In this document: positions 5,971 to 11,899 of the stretch, one piece after another | Layout of the letters: each line of letters starts with the position of its first letter | How positions within the stretch are numbered: position 1 is the first letter of the stretch | Origin: Candidatus Zixiibacteriota bacterium | Lineage (GTDB): Bacteria; Zixibacteria; MSB-5A5; GN15; FEB-12 | Length of the DNA: 12,973 bases | NCBI GenBank assembly: GCA_030619345.1 | Contig: JAUXBO010000034.1 | Coordinates: forward strand, 1 to 12,973 | Direction of reading: 5' to 3' | Program-made: the position numbers and the translations under genes | Notes under the pieces: generated by a model | Database searches by the model: none | Seen by the model: only the letters and a program-made list of their open reading frames with translations | Told to the model about the DNA's origin: nothing

Positions 5971-7929
5971 TTAGATGTCAAGGTTGCGAACGTACTGGGC
6001 ATTCTCCTTAATGAATTTACTTCGCGGTCCCGTCTCACTGCCCATAAGAACACTAAACAGATGGTCCGCTTCGAAGGCATCGTCGAGCGTAACTTGCAGC
6101 AGGGTCCGCTTCTCAGGGTCCATAGTGGTATTCCAGAGTTGCTCCGGGTTCATTTCACCAAGTCCCTTATAGCGCTGGATGCTGACTCCGGACTCTTTGC
6201 CGAACTGCTTAATTACTCTATTTTTTTCCTCTTCACTATAAACGTACTGCTCTTTCTTTCCCTTCTTGACCCGGAACAGCGGTGGCTGGGCGATATACAT
6301 ATAACCCTTATCAATTAATTCTCGCATGTACCGAAAGAAGAATGTCAGAAGCAGTGTACGTATGTGGGAGCCATCGACATCAGCATCAGTCATAATAATA
6401 ATCTTGTGATAGCGAATTTTAGAGACGTTGAAGTCATCCCCAATGCCACAGCCGAGACCGGTGATGATCGTGCGAATTTCTTCGTTACCCAATATTCTAT
6501 CAATGCGGGATTTTTCGACGTTTAGAATCTTACCCCTCAGTGGGAGGATTGCCTGGTAGCGGCGGTCGCGTCCCTGTTTGGCCGAGCCCCCGGCCGAGTC
6601 ACCCTCGACAATATAAATTTCGCACGATTCCGGATCACGCAGCGAGCAATCAGCCAGTTTTCCCGGCAGCGCACCGGAATCAAGAGCTGTTTTTCGACGG
6701 GTCAATTCTTTGGCTTTACGGGCAGCTTCTCTGGCCGTGGCTGCCTGGACAAGTTTTTCTACGATTTTTTTACCGGCCGACGGGTTCTCTTCGAAAAAGG
6801 CACCCAGGTGTTCGTTGGTAACCGCTTCGACAATACCGCGAACTTCGGAATTGCCGAGTTTGGTCTTGGTCTGGCCTTCAAACTGAGGTTCGCGCACCCG
6901 CACCGATATCACCGCAGTCAACCCTTCGCGGCTATCGTCACCGACGAGATTGACGCCGTTCTTTTTTACCAGGTTGTACTTGCTGGCGTATGAATTGATA
7001 GATCGAGTCAACGCCGTGCGAAATCCGGTAAGGTGTGTGCCGCCTTCAATAGTATGAATATTGTTTACATACGAATAGACAGATTCGGAATAGCTATCGT
7101 TGTACTGCATAGCAACTTCGACGTCGACATTGTCTTTTGTCTTTTGGAAATGGATCGGTTTTTTGTATAAGGCTGTTTTGTTTTCGTTGAGATATTCCAC
7201 AAACGAAGAGAGACCACCGCTGTACTCGAAAACCTCATTCTTATCGTTCCGGTGGTCCTGAAGAATTATTTTCAGACCCTGATTAAGAAACGCAAGTTCT
7301 CTCAGGCGGGAAGCGATGATGTCGAATTTCATTTCGACCGTGGTAAATATTTCGCTGTCAGGAAGGTAACTAGTCTTGGTGCCGGTTATTTTGCCCTTAC
7401 CGGCGCTCTTAACTCTGCCAGTGGCAACGCCGCGCTTGTATTCCTGACGTTTTACTTCACCATCCCGGCAAACCTCCACCCAGCACCATTCCGCGAGAGC
7501 GTTGACCACGGAGACGCCAACACCATGCAGGCCGCCGGAGACTTTGTACGAGTCATGGTCGAATTTGCCGCCGGCGTGAAGGGTTGTCATGACAACTTCA
7601 AGCGCCGAGACTTTTTGTTCCGGGTGCATTTCGGTTGGAATACCACGACCGTTGTCCGTGACGGTCACTGAGTTGTCCTTGCCGAGTTCCACGAGAATTG
7701 TGTCGCAGAATCCGGCCAGAGCCTCGTCTACCGAGTTATCGACTACTTCATAAACGGTATGATGCAGACCACGCTGACTGACATCGCCGATGTACATAGC
7801 CGGACGGCGGCGGACCGCCTCAAGACCTTCCAGGACCTTGATCGTGGTAGCGTCATAGGCATGCCCGGGGGCGGACTTGCCGGCTTTTTCTTTATTTTTC
7901 CTGGTCGACTCTTTCATAACCGTGGCCAT
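5971..7929 (-). CDS. gyrB: DNA gyrase subunit B
   Basis: Full-length GyrB (652 aa), the ATPase and Toprim subunit that, with GyrA, introduces negative supercoils. The GHKL ATPase domain shows YIGDVSQRGLHHTVYEVVDNS (catalytic Glu61 and Mg-binding Asn65), DNGRGIP at 92-98, GGLHGVGVSVVNAL at 132-145 and QTKTKLGN at 353-360 carrying the ATP-contacting lysine. The Toprim domain has EGDSAGG at 442-448, PLRGKILNVEK at 463-473 and DADVD at 515-519. QRYKGLGEMNP (585-595) and a C terminus in NLDI complete the gyrase pattern. It is the short form, lacking the roughly 165-residue insertion of E. coli GyrB. The ATG (7929-7927) overlaps the upstream dciA stop (TAATG) and has GAAAGGGA about 10 bases before it. 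QTKTKLGN and the EGDSAGG context favour GyrB over ParE. Confidence 0.97.
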   Translation of the reverse strand: MATVMKESTRKNKEKAGKSAPGHAYDATTIKVLEGLEAVRRRPAMYIGDVSQRGLHHTVYEVVDNSVDEALAGFCDTILVELGKDNSVTVTDNGRGIPTEMHPEQKVSALEVVMTTLHAGGKFDHDSYKVSGGLHGVGVSVVNALAEWCWVEVCRDGEVKRQEYKRGVATGRVKSAGKGKITGTKTSYLPDSEIFTTVEMKFDIIASRLRELAFLNQGLKIILQDHRNDKNEVFEYSGGLSSFVEYLNENKTALYKKPIHFQKTKDNVDVEVAMQYNDSYSESVYSYVNNIHTIEGGTHLTGFRTALTRSINSYASKYNLVKKNGVNLVGDDSREGLTAVISVRVREPQFEGQTKTKLGNSEVRGIVEAVTNEHLGAFFEENPSAGKKIVEKLVQAATAREAARKAKELTRRKTALDSGALPGKLADCSLRDPESCEIYIVEGDSAGGSAKQGRDRRYQAILPLRGKILNVEKSRIDRILGNEEIRTIITGLGCGIGDDFNVSKIRYHKIIIMTDADVDGSHIRTLLLTFFFRYMRELIDKGYMYIAQPPLFRVKKGKKEQYVYSEEEKNRVIKQFGKESGVSIQRYKGLGEMNPEQLWNTTMDPEKRTLLQVTLDDAFEADHLFSVLMGSETGPRSKFIKENAQYVRNLDI

Positions 7930-8267
7930 TATTGCTGATTCCCTTTCTCGCCTCGGACTAACTGGATTCTTTTGACTACTCGTCCATGAGGCAAAGCATG
8001 TATTTTCTCAAGTATATTCTCTCTCTCCATCGACAGTTCCTGACGCCAGGTGTCATCGGCCACTGCGACAAAGAGAGTTCCGTCCTCAAATCTGATCGCG
8101 CTTGAAACGTTGGCAATGTTTTCACCTACAATTTCAGCCCAAGTTGACACAAAAGACCAACCGTAGTAACTCTTGGAAATTCCAAGCGAACTAACGATTT
8201 TATCAACAATCCCGCCGATCCGTTTCGGCTGATTGCGGCTATTCTGAGACGGCAGATTTATAACCAT
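7929..8267 (-). CDS. dciA: DciA-type (DUF721) replicative helicase loader
   Basis: The core KRIGGIVDKIVSSLGISKSY ... WAEIVGENIANVSSAIRFEDG followed by TLFVAVADDTWRQELSMERE and IHALPHGRVVKRIQL is the DUF721/DciA fold, the ancestral bacterial loader or operator of the DnaB helicase. DciA genes commonly sit near gyrB and recF. Here the stop overlaps the gyrB start by one base, so the two are co-translated. I chose the ATG at 8267 (112 aa, starting MVINLPSQNS), because it puts a normal-length leader of about 16 residues before the domain. A longer frame from ATG 8318 (129 aa) adds a Cys/Phe-rich segment that does not look like the family. Neither start has a good Shine-Dalgarno sequence, so the start is uncertain while the family is not. 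Confidence 0.85.
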   Translation of the reverse strand: MVINLPSQNSRNQPKRIGGIVDKIVSSLGISKSYYGWSFVSTWAEIVGENIANVSSAIRFEDGTLFVAVADDTWRQELSMERENILEKIHALPHGRVVKRIQLVRGEKGNQQ

Positions 8268-8278
8268 ATTATCATAAA

Positions 8279-8307
8279 AAGATACGAAGTTTAATACCCT
8301 TTTGCAA
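8279..8307 (-). promoter_or_regulatory. Possible sigma-70-type promoter for dciA-gyrB
   Basis: On the minus strand TTGCAA (8307-8302), a 17-base spacer and TATCTT (8284-8279) give 4/6 matches to each consensus hexamer at ideal spacing. A second AT-rich -10-like string (TATGATAAT) lies just downstream. Transcription from here would start about 5 bases before ATG 8267, implying a nearly leaderless dciA message. It would also rule out the upstream ATG at 8318. The sigma specificity of this organism is unknown, so this is tentative. Confidence 0.3.
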
Positions 8308-8428
8308 GCAAAAAACATGGTCTATCTTATTGAATAGAAATACTTTACGCTACGTTGTAGTGCGCTGAGAATAAGTCGGGTGGGTGACTGTGGAGACCAC
8401 GGAAGAATAGCCGGAAAACCGGTCAGAA

Positions 8429-8460
8429 ATAAAAAACGACCGGAAGTTTCCGGCCGTTTT
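8429..8460 (-). terminator. Intrinsic terminator after the DUF2807 gene
   Basis: ACGACCGGAA (8436-8445) pairs with TTCCGGCCGT (8448-8457) through a 10-position stem with one mismatch. On the minus strand it is followed by a run of six T (complement of 8431-8436). It lies about 48 bases beyond the stop of the gene ending at 8506 and before dciA. It therefore separates the secreted-protein unit from dciA-gyrB. The opposite strand ends in TTTT, so weak bidirectional action is possible. Confidence 0.8.
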
Positions 8461-8505
8461 CTTCAGAATACTGCTGTGTGGGTTGGTAGCAGATTTTGAT
8501 GATTT

Positions 8506-9183
8506 TCAACGACGTCGGATGGAGCCGGAGCCGGAGACATAACGATCAACCTGTTTTGGATTCCCGTAGAAAGTAATGTCACCACTGCCGCTGACTGAGC
8601 CGTTAAAAGACTCGGAAGCATAAACCTGGATATCCCCGGAGCCGCTCAGTCGGCAGTCAACCTCTTCGGCGATCAGATCACGAGTGTTTATGTTGCCGGA
8701 TCCGGAGAGTTTTATCTCCAGATAGTCGACTTTCCCTTCGGCGCAAAGATCACCGGAACCGGAGAGCTTATACGAGAATTCTCCACCACTAAGGCCCTCG
8801 ATCTCAACATCCCCAGACCCCGACAGAGACATAGATTCCAGACTGGGAATTGAGATTTCAATCCTCGGGCTTTTGCGTAAGCGAAACGATCCTTCGCTTT
8901 CTATTATCAGAGTCTTACCGCGCACCTTGATAATCATATTGTCAATGATGTTGTCATCACAGGTCAGTTCGACTTTTTGCTTTTTGCCAATTTTTATGAA
9001 GATATCCGAAGAGCCGGTTGATTTTACGCGATCAAATTTGTCAAGATCAAAGCTGACGGTCTCGATATTCCCGGAACCCTCTTCGGTTTTACCCCACCAG
9101 CTCCCCGCACTAACCTGCGGCGCAAAAAACTGTGATGTGAAGAACAGAGTAACAAAAGCAGTTAAGACGATTTTCCTACGCAT
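8506..9183 (-). CDS. Secreted DUF2807 (GIN-domain) beta-repeat protein
   Basis: A 225-residue exported protein with an N-terminal signal peptide (MRRKIVLTAFVTLFFTSQFF, cleavage likely after VSA near residue 26). The body is a DUF2807 'putative auto-transporter adhesin, head GIN domain' fold, a right-handed beta-solenoid-like repeat. It is marked by recurrent SGSGD/SGSGN turns (LSGSGDVEI, LSGSGDLCA, LSGSGNINT, LSGSGDIQV, VSGSGDITF, VSGSGSIRR), spaced about 20 residues apart. These proteins are mostly of unknown function and common in Bacteroidetes and relatives. There is no lipobox Cys. I chose ATG 9183 because GGAGG lies 7 bases before it and the signal peptide begins there; an upstream in-frame ATG at 9243 would add an unsuited leader. 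That Shine-Dalgarno sequence is inside a long hairpin. A terminator follows the stop. Confidence 0.85.
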   Translation of the reverse strand: MRRKIVLTAFVTLFFTSQFFAPQVSAGSWWGKTEEGSGNIETVSFDLDKFDRVKSTGSSDIFIKIGKKQKVELTCDDNIIDNMIIKVRGKTLIIESEGSFRLRKSPRIEISIPSLESMSLSGSGDVEIEGLSGGEFSYKLSGSGDLCAEGKVDYLEIKLSGSGNINTRDLIAEEVDCRLSGSGDIQVYASESFNGSVSGSGDITFYGNPKQVDRYVSGSGSIRRR

Positions 9184-9188
9184 GGACA

Positions 9189-9235
9189 TTCCTCCGTATC
9201 CAAGATGATATCTGTTAATCTTGAATACGGAGAAA
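9189..9235 (-). promoter_or_regulatory. Long 5'-leader hairpin that buries the Shine-Dalgarno site of the DUF2807 gene
   Basis: On the minus strand CTCCGTATTCAAGAT (9232-9218) and ATCTTGGATACGGAG (9206-9192) pair over all 15 positions, with a single G-U. The 11-base loop is TAACAGATATC. The stem can extend three more pairs (U-G, U-A, U-A) to 9235/9189, about 18 bp in total. The 3' arm contains the whole GGAGG ribosome site (9195-9191), and the stem ends 5 bases before the ATG. The folded RNA should block initiation, so this may be a switch, thermometer or protein-binding site. The DNA palindrome could alternatively be an operator. Confidence 0.65.
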
Positions 9236-9286
9236 AAGTCCAAAGGTTTCGATGGAGTAGATCTTGCCTATTAAAAGGATTCCTGC

Positions 9287-9742
9287 TCAAACCGGTTCCA
9301 CGTAGGTATGCTTGACCGTCTTGAGTTTCTTGCGCTTTGGATTCTTGACTGACGGGATGTAGAAATCAGGACCTTCTTTGCGGCGCATCCGAACGGTATA
9401 GTCCTGGCAACCTTCACAGCGCCGTATCTTCCCTAACGCTTCTTTCTTGATCATACGGCGACGACGGTGGGTGGGAGCAAAAATCGGTTCGCCAATTATC
9501 TTCCAGCCACGGAAAGGATCGTCATCGTCCAGAAATTTTACGCCGCCGATGACATTGTTGGTACCGGGTTCATAAAGAGTTGCCCCGGGGCATTCGATGA
9601 AGACGCAGTCATGAGGGATTGAATCATCATGGAAAGGCTGGGAGGTCTTCAGGTCGCTGGAGTTACAATTGAGACAGAGCAAAACTCCGTTTCGCTCAAT
9701 CAGCTCCCGCCCACAGTTTACACACTGGCTCTTTTCGCCCAT
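9287..9742 (-). CDS. Zinc-ribbon protein of unknown function, 151 aa
   Basis: The N terminus carries a zinc-ribbon, C7-x2-C10 and C23-x2-C26 (CVNCGRELIERNGVLLCLNC). Further cysteines occur at about 46 and 51 (DCVFIEC) and a third CxxC at 109-112 (CEGCQDY), so two metal sites are possible. The middle is acidic and aromatic (FLDDDDPFRGWKIIGEP), followed by a strongly basic patch (THRRRRMIKK). The tail is basic (NPKRKKLKTVKHTY). This suggests a small cytoplasmic nucleic-acid- or ribosome-associated protein, but I do not recognise a named family. I chose ATG 9742 because GGGGAG precedes it by 5 bases and the ribbon starts there; an upstream in-frame ATG at 9832 adds 30 residues across palindromes. 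It has its own unit, 103 bases upstream of the DUF2807 gene. Confidence 0.7.
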   Translation of the reverse strand: MGEKSQCVNCGRELIERNGVLLCLNCNSSDLKTSQPFHDDSIPHDCVFIECPGATLYEPGTNNVIGGVKFLDDDDPFRGWKIIGEPIFAPTHRRRRMIKKEALGKIRRCEGCQDYTVRMRRKEGPDFYIPSVKNPKRKKLKTVKHTYVEPV

Positions 9743-9801
9743 AGCCGCTCCCCAGACAGTATCAAAGGATTTAGAACAGACATGTTTCAACCTGAGATAA
9801 T

Positions 9802-9824
9802 GCAAGCGGCTTGCCAGAACTGGC
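9802..9824. repeat. Two overlapping small palindromes upstream of the zinc-ribbon gene
   Basis: GCAAGC-G-GCTTGC (9802-9814) and GCCAG-AA-CTGGC (9813-9824) are two perfect palindromes sharing two bases. They lie 60-82 bases before the chosen start of the zinc-ribbon gene. They could be a protein-binding site or leader structures, or could be chance. Confidence 0.35.
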
Positions 9825-9924
9825 GATCTCATTTATCTCTCTCGCTAACAACAGCTTACACGTGTGTGCGGGCGTTCAGCAAGGTCAAAAAGCAGGTAAC
9901 GGTATGGGGTTAGGCCAATTAGCA

Positions 9925-9993
9925 GTAGGTCAGGAGCCCCGCGCTCCTGACACTCTAGCCCACAAAAATGGGGGAAGATCACTCCTGACCTAC
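9925..9993. repeat. GTAGGTCAGGAG...CTCCTGACCTAC palindromic repeat
   Basis: Perfect 12-base outer arms, GTAGGTCAGGAG (9925-9936) and CTCCTGACCTAC (9982-9993), flank a second copy of the right half. GTCAGGAGC (9929-9937) also pairs perfectly with GCTCCTGAC (9943-9951) over loop CCCGC. The left arm therefore has two competing partners. The GTAGGTC / GACCTAC ends are the same as in the repeat at 5891-5934. It lies in the 217-base gap between the zinc-ribbon gene and the small membrane protein, where no gene is seen. Confidence 0.65.
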
Positions 9994-10049
9994 AGTTCAA
10001 CTCGTCAAAGGGCGGCGTAATATGGGGTTTTGACCCTGAAGTTGTTGGT

Positions 10050-10367
10050 TTAGGCCTTGTAGAGCAGTACCAGAGACCAACCTGCGGCCGAGATCGGCAA
10101 CAGGGTCGTAAATGGGTAGGGCAGAAAAAGTGATCCCAGCCAGGCGACTATCACCGAGGGTATAACCAGATAGCGAAGGACCGAGAACAAGAGACTGAGC
10201 GCCTTCCAGACAGCCAGGACAACAATCACAATTGAGATTAGATAGAAGGCGAGCAGGCCGGATCGTCCGAACTGTTCTGCGATTACAGTGGCCAGATGGG
10301 CGAAAAGATCAAAGCCTTGCCCCACCAGAGCAGCCGTCGCTTCTATTACTTTGGCCAGAATCTCCAT
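10050..10367 (-). CDS. Small membrane protein, 105 aa (paralogue of the 111-aa protein)
   Basis: Not a family I can name. The 105 residues contain an amphipathic N-terminal helix (AKVIEATAALVGQGFDLFAH). Two or three hydrophobic spans follow, at about 37-57 (GLLAFYLISIVIVVLAVWKAL), 62-80 and 84-103. It aligns with the 111-aa protein encoded 379 bases upstream. Shared features are FG..GL.A.Y just before the first span, then a [LI][RK]YLV[IL]P block, then [LF]F[LV]PY.F..LLP[IV]. Length, topology and motif order agree, so this is a tandem duplication. The ATG at 10367 has only a weak ribosome site. It is separated from its paralogue by a terminator and a palindromic repeat, so it is likely expressed separately. 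Confidence 0.75.
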   Translation of the reverse strand: MEILAKVIEATAALVGQGFDLFAHLATVIAEQFGRSGLLAFYLISIVIVVLAVWKALSLLFSVLRYLVIPSVIVAWLGSLFLPYPFTTLLPISAAGWSLVLLYKA

Positions 10368-10550
10368 TTTCTTGTTCGGCCCGGTAGTGCTGTTTTATAG
10401 CCCGGGCGATTCTCCCCGATTGGCTTGAGAAGTATGGATCGTTTAATATTATTGGCGTCTAATCTGTTTAGATCCGTTAGTACATTTTAATATAATGCAT
10501 ACTACGGACACGGGCAAGTGGTCCTGTTGAAAAACCTGACTTATGTTATG

Positions 10551-10647
10551 GCAGGTCTTGATCCGCTTTTGGCGGATTGTGACCTGCCATCTTGCTGTCT
10601 GGCGTCGGGTCACACGCTCTACTAAAGTAGACCGCAAGACCCAACGC
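10551..10647. repeat. Paired-hairpin dispersed repeat, copy 2 (REP/BIME-like)
   Basis: First hairpin: GGCAGGTC (10550-10557) with GACCTGCC (10581-10588), inner arms ATCCGC (10561-10566) and GCGGAT (10572-10577). Second hairpin: GTCGGGTC (10604-10611) with GACCCAAC (10638-10645, one wobble-type mismatch), inner arms TCTACT and AGTAGA (10618-10631). The blocks GCAGGTCTTG, TGTGACCTG, GTCGGGTCACA and CAAGACCC recur in order in the copy at 5770-5873 (one mismatch in the third block). Confidence 0.65.
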
Positions 10648-10696
10648 AACTTAGTATGAGACTATTAACGGGCAAATTCCGAAGGCAAACAGGCAG

Positions 10697-10719
10697 AAAA
10701 AAACCGCCCAATTGGGCGG
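10697..10719 (-). terminator. Strong intrinsic terminator after the 111-aa membrane protein gene
   Basis: A perfect GC-rich palindrome, CCGCCCAA-TTGGGCGG (10704-10719), is followed on the minus strand by seven T (complement of 10697-10703). It lies 26 bases beyond the stop at 10746. It closes the sigma-54-driven unit and insulates the downstream 105-aa gene. Confidence 0.9.
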
Positions 10720-10745
10720 CGTTCAAAGCAGAGAGTGATTTTGTA

Positions 10746-11081
10746 TTATCCTCTAAAGAGCAGGAAGAGGGAGCTAAACGTCACCGTAACCGGGAGCAAT
10801 GCAAAGAATGTATACGGCACAAAGAAAGAAGCAACAAAAGCCAGAGCAACAGCCGGCAAAACCAGATACTTTATAGTTGAAAAAGTAATCTTGGCCAGCC
10901 GGGAGATTATAAACAGCAGAAACGCGGCCACGGCAATGTAGGCCGCAATCAGGCCGTTTTCACCAAAATTCTGAATAATGAAGTTGCGAGCAACACCAAT
11001 AATGCCGGAGTATTCTTCGGCCTTACCGGAAGCGGTCTCAGCTAATTGCTTGACCTGGTTGACTAATTCGACACTATTCAT
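10746..11081 (-). CDS. Small membrane protein, 111 aa (paralogue of the 105-aa protein)
   Basis: Unnamed small membrane protein. Residues 1-30 form a charged helix (MNSVELVNQVKQLAETASGK). Spans follow at about 43-62 (GLIAAYIAVAAFLLFIISRL), 68-87 (KYLVLPAVALAFVASFFVPY) and 90-108. The FGENGLIAAY, KYLVLP and FFVPYTFFALLP motifs are shared with the 105-aa protein downstream. I chose ATG 11081 because it has GAGG six bases before it and overlaps the preceding gene's stop by 8 bases, a typical coupling arrangement. A longer in-frame start at 11123 would lie deep inside the 75-aa gene. It is the second gene of a two-gene unit behind a sigma-54-type promoter and ends at a strong terminator. Confidence 0.78.
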   Translation of the reverse strand: MNSVELVNQVKQLAETASGKAEEYSGIIGVARNFIIQNFGENGLIAAYIAVAAFLLFIISRLAKITFSTIKYLVLPAVALAFVASFFVPYTFFALLPVTVTFSSLFLLFRG

Positions 11082-11301
11082 CTTCGACCTCTTCCAACGG
11101 TTCAATGGTGAGAGTTGACTCACCTACTCTTGTGAGGCCGTCCATGCGCGTGGTAAGGAAGTTCTTTGACGTAATCCAGCGGTGAGATACATCGAGAATC
11201 TCTTCCTGGTCTACATCGCTCTCCCAGTCGAGTACCACCTGATCGATAGATTGGTCATCCACCACCAGATCATCCATTGTCAAAACGAACTTAACTTTCA
11301 T
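11074..11301 (-). CDS. Small acidic protein, 75 aa, first gene of the sigma-54 unit
   Basis: A 75-residue, strongly acidic soluble protein (MKVKFVLTMDDLVVDDQSID ... TLTIEPLEEVEDE) of no family I recognise. It lacks cysteines, a signal peptide or a membrane span, and the pattern suggests a small beta-rich fold. ATG 11301 has only a weak ribosome site (AGGA about 10 bases upstream). Its end overlaps the start of the 111-aa membrane protein by 8 bases, so the two products are made together and may interact. A -24/-12 promoter lies about 50 bases upstream. Overlap coupling and promoter placement are the main support that it is real. Confidence 0.65.
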   Translation of the reverse strand: MKVKFVLTMDDLVVDDQSIDQVVLDWESDVDQEEILDVSHRWITSKNFLTTRMDGLTRVGESTLTIEPLEEVEDE

Positions 11302-11351
11302 CGAGAAACGTCCTGGTCAATTGGTTTTCGCTTTGTTCTGTTCTGTGGATA

Positions 11352-11368
11352 TGCAAGGGGGATGCCAA
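11352..11368 (-). promoter_or_regulatory. Sigma-54 (-24/-12) promoter for the 75-aa / 111-aa unit
   Basis: The minus strand reads TTGGCATCCCCCTTGCA. Against the sigma-54 (RpoN) consensus YTGGCACGRNNNTTGCW it matches TTGGCA and TTGCA, with GG and GC at the exact required spacing; only the C, G and R between the boxes differ. Transcription should begin near 11341, leaving a leader of about 40 bases before ATG 11301. Such promoters need an ATP-driven enhancer-binding activator, so the unit is expected to be conditionally expressed. Confidence 0.6.
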
Positions 11369-11419
11369 TTCCTCGGAAGAATCAGCTGCAACCATAAGAG
11401 CTTAGCCAGTAACAACTTG

Positions 11420-11448
11420 GGGACCTCATTGGGAATTCTGATGGTCCC
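11420..11448. promoter_or_regulatory. Inverted repeat at enhancer distance from the sigma-54 promoter
   Basis: GGGACC (11420-11425) and GGTCCC (11443-11448) form a 6-base inverted repeat with 17 bases between. It is centred about 90 bases upstream of the predicted start site, where sigma-54 activators commonly bind. The arms are short, so this is suggestive only. Confidence 0.25.
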
Positions 11449-11503
11449 TGACTTGATTATCCTCTGCGGATGCTATGGGGACAAGACAATAGTCTGTGGG
11501 CAT

Positions 11504-11536
11504 AAAAAAACCCGGCAGCCAAAAAGGCTACCGGGT
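11504..11536 (-). terminator. Intrinsic terminator downstream of the decayed gene
   Basis: ACCCGGCAGCC (11510-11520) pairs with GGCTACCGGGT (11526-11536) with one internal mismatch and loop AAAAA. On the minus strand a run of seven T follows (complement of 11504-11510). It lies 32 bases past the stop at 11569, the normal place for a terminator of a minus-strand gene, which supports a gene having ended there. Confidence 0.85.
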
Positions 11537-11568
11537 CACGTATTACAGTTTCTTTGTTCGCAACTGTC

Positions 11569-11800
11569 TTACAAGGCAGAATCCAGGATTTCATTCATTT
11601 TCAGAAAAGCTAATGGGCGATAAGCTTCTCTGATCCGTCCTGTCAGGCCCACTCCCTGGGCGAGATAGCCGGATTCTACTATTGTTCAATCAGTTGCGAA
11701 TTGCGTAGATTGGTACGTTTTTCTCTTTTAATTCAGTGGCTAAACCAGTGACTGCCATACTGTTTAGCCGTCAAATCACTCCATTGGCAATATCCTCCAT
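11569..11800 (-). pseudogene. Probable decayed gene: frameshift plus in-frame stop
   Basis: From ATG 11800, which has overlapping GGAGG-like bases, the minus strand reads MEDIANGVI, a TGA (11773-11771), then RLNSMAVTGLATELKEKNVP and IYAIRN to TGA (11692-11690). A frame one base away then continues TIVESGYLAQGVGLTGRIRE, AYRPLAFLKMNEILDSAL, and stops at TAA (11571-11569), followed by a terminator. Both segments have protein-like composition, and neither alone is a whole gene. I do not recognise the family. The simplest reading is a small protein gene broken by at least one frameshift and one stop; sequencing error is the main alternative. The true 5' end is unknown and may extend beyond 11800. 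Confidence 0.45.
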
Positions 11801-11899
11801 GACTCAAACTAAATCACTCGGCGGTTAGAGGTTCAACGAGGGGGAATGGGAGTTACAATTAAAGTGCTTCGGCAATTTGAATACCAAATTGTGAGGGGC

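Larger units (their letters stand above)
10368..10745. other. Intergenic region between the two paralogous membrane genes
   Basis: No gene is supported in these 378 bases. They contain a strong minus-strand terminator (10697-10719), the second copy of the paired-hairpin repeat (10551-10647) and an AT-rich stretch near 10440-10500 that may carry the promoter of the 105-aa gene. No clear promoter hexamers were identified there. Confidence 0.6.

Noticed and set aside
5830..6318. 162-codon plus-strand frame overlapping the gyrB 3' end
   Set aside because: More than two thirds of it is antisense to the conserved GyrB C terminus, and the rest is the intergenic palindromes.
7252..7671. 139-codon plus-strand frame inside gyrB
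   Set aside because: It is fully antisense to the conserved GyrB ATPase domain and has no ribosome site.
8411..8422. Small CCGG-AAAA-CCGG hairpin next to the terminator
   Set aside because: Only four pairs and no T-run; the adjacent larger stem explains termination.
9743..9832. N-terminal 30-residue extension of the zinc-ribbon protein
   Set aside because: The extension covers palindromes and lacks family-like sequence, while ATG 9742 has a well-spaced GGGGAG; GAGAGAG near 9840 keeps a small chance open for the longer start.
11345..11353. Possible DnaA box (complement ATATCCACA) that could suggest an origin near gyrB
   Set aside because: A single imperfect match with no cluster, no dnaA/dnaN/recF in the window, and it overlaps the sigma-54 promoter region.
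11321..11623. 100-codon plus-strand open frame
   Set aside because: It crosses the sigma-54 promoter and the intrinsic terminator, has no ribosome site, and its translation is unlike a protein family.
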